From Marixanthomonas sp963974425 (GTDB lineage: Bacteria; Bacteroidota; Bacteroidia; Flavobacteriales; Flavobacteriaceae), in assembly GCF_963974425.1 (NCBI RefSeq), contig NZ_CAXBCK010000025.1:1-50856 (forward strand): a stretch of DNA of 50,856 nucleotides. Reading direction: 5' to 3'. Position 1 is the stretch's first letter. Each line of letters starts with the position of its first letter. Positions 50,154 to 50,856 of this stretch are shown in pieces. A program made the translations under genes and the position numbers. Below the pieces are notes generated by a model, which ran no database searches, was not told the origin of the DNA, and saw only the letters and a program-made list of their open reading frames with translations.

Positions 50154-50856
50154 TTATTTTTTTGCGCTTGGCGGCACAGTTGGCCGTACTTCAATTTTAC
50201 TCGGCAAAGTACGTGGATGCATTGTTAATAGATCTACCACCAACTTACCTATATCTTCAATTTGAATTTTCCAAGCTTCATCACCTTCAGTAGGTTCGTT
50301 TCCGTTAAAATACGTAGAAACACTTCCCGGCATAATGGTACTTACTTTTACATCATGCTTTCTAAGGTCTAACATTGCAGCTTGTGTAAAACCAGTAATT
50401 CCAAATTTACTAGCATTATAAGCCGCTCCTCCAGCAAAGAAATTAGTTCCCGCTAAACTAGAAATAGTTATAAAGTATCCTTTTTCCTTTTTTAGGGAAT
50501 CTACACTCGCTTTCAATGTATAAAAAGGACCGGTTAAGTTAGTGTCAATGGTTTGTTGCCACTGCTCTACCGTTAAGTCTTCTACTGAGCCAAAATGACC
50601 TAACCCAGCATTTGCAATTACAATATCAATCTTTCCAAGCTGTTCTATCACTTGATTTACAGCTTTTTCCTGACTTTCATAACTACGAACATCTGCTTCA
50701 ATACCAATGGCTTTACCATTATTGTCTTTAGCTTTATTTAATGTGTCTGCTGCTTCTTTTGCAGTATCACCATTTCTTCCTGTAATGGCAACGTTAATTC
50801 CTTGTTGCAATAAACTTACAGCAATTCCGTATCCTATTCCTTTTGTTCCACCAGTT
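50154..50856 (-). CDS. SDR-family oxidoreductase (N-terminus off the window)
   Basis: The frame is open to the right edge. The visible part begins TGGTKGIGYGIAVSLLQQGI (cofactor glycine motif TGGxxGIG), and continues with NAGLG, the catalytic Ser-Tyr-Lys of classical SDRs (ISSLAGTNFFAGGAAYNASK) and PGSV. About 234 residues are visible. The start codon lies outside. It is a NAD(P)-dependent reductase or dehydrogenase whose substrate is unknown. It is convergent with the hypothetical protein gene. Confidence 0.85.
   Translation of the reverse strand, partial: TGGTKGIGYGIAVSLLQQGINVAITGRNGDTAKEAADTLNKAKDNNGKAIGIEADVRSYESQEKAVNQVIEQLGKIDIVIANAGLGHFGSVEDLTVEQWQQTIDTNLTGPFYTLKASVDSLKKEKGYFITISSLAGTNFFAGGAAYNASKFGITGFTQAAMLDLRKHDVKVSTIMPGSVSTYFNGNEPTEGDEAWKIQIEDIGKLVVDLLTMHPRTLPSKIEVRPTVPPSAKK

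Noticed and set aside
1..50856. rRNA, tRNA, CRISPR array, transposase or prophage genes
   Set aside because: I looked for them on both strands and found no cloverleaf, no regular short repeats with spacers and no transposase or phage motifs.

Overview
The window is a contiguous stretch of a low-GC chromosome from a member of the Bacteroidota, almost certainly the family Flavobacteriaceae. Signs of this are a fused-subunit branched-chain/2-oxo acid dehydrogenase E1, a short RpoD without region 1.1, BshA (bacillithiol), a SusC-type carboxypeptidase-like regulatory domain with an EEVVVTGYG motif, lipoproteins with short Bacteroidetes-type signals, and several promoters with the Bacteroidetes -7 consensus TAnnTTTG instead of a classical -10. 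Genes are dense, no gap exceeds about 230 bases, and I saw no rRNA, tRNA, CRISPR array, insertion sequence or prophage. Both ends cut through genes: a DedA-type membrane protein at the left edge and an SDR oxidoreductase at the right edge.

Layout. 1-4.0 kb: DedA (partial), RlmF, a DEAH helicase and a secreted glycerophosphodiesterase. 4.1-4.7 kb: a transcription unit of three very short genes missed by ordinary gene calling. Two are tandem copies of a 28-residue peptide that differ at nine codons but at only one amino acid. 4.7-10.4 kb: a tightly overlapping seven-gene biosynthetic operon (flavoprotein, methyltransferase, type III polyketide synthase, FabI-like reductase, FabZ-like dehydratase, ketosynthase, acyl carrier protein). 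It looks like an alkylresorcinol/alkylquinone pathway carrying its own acyl-chain machinery. 10.4-11.9 kb: envelope lipoproteins and a DUF1328 microprotein. 12-17.3 kb: fused E1, diverging from a four-gene operon (2-oxoglutarate oxygenase, SUI1/YciH, nucleoside phosphorylase, cytosolic NMT1/THI5-like protein). 17.3-22.9 kb: Ung, a MutS2 without a Smr domain, a DCC thiol protein, and a MuiA/DUF4139 protein with an inserted SusC-type domain.

22.9-26 kb holds a compact ATP-grasp / N-formylglutamate-amidohydrolase-like / QEGLA (DUF1704) metallopeptidase operon, with a near-perfect inverted repeat just upstream of its first codon. 26-31.4 kb: two secreted proteins sharing a VGIxTTxP N-terminal module, a dicarboxylate symporter, AroC and a lipoprotein. 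31.5-38.1 kb: LpxH-like phosphoesterase, a large FAD/Fe-S dehydrogenase, a small outer-membrane barrel, an M19-type dipeptidase and a PrcB-like lipoprotein. 38.1-44.7 kb: BshA, a GH3/beta-lactamase fusion and small conserved proteins. 44.8-50.9 kb: RpoD, an SLC13 carrier, MscS, an OmpA lipoprotein under a palindrome-containing promoter, a hypothetical protein and the partial SDR.

Most of the window is core flavobacterial genome. The places that look least described are the microprotein cluster, the ATP-grasp/peptidase operon, the oxygenase-phosphorylase-NMT1 operon, and the control region of the polyketide operon. All functional statements come from reading motifs and context; no database search was run.
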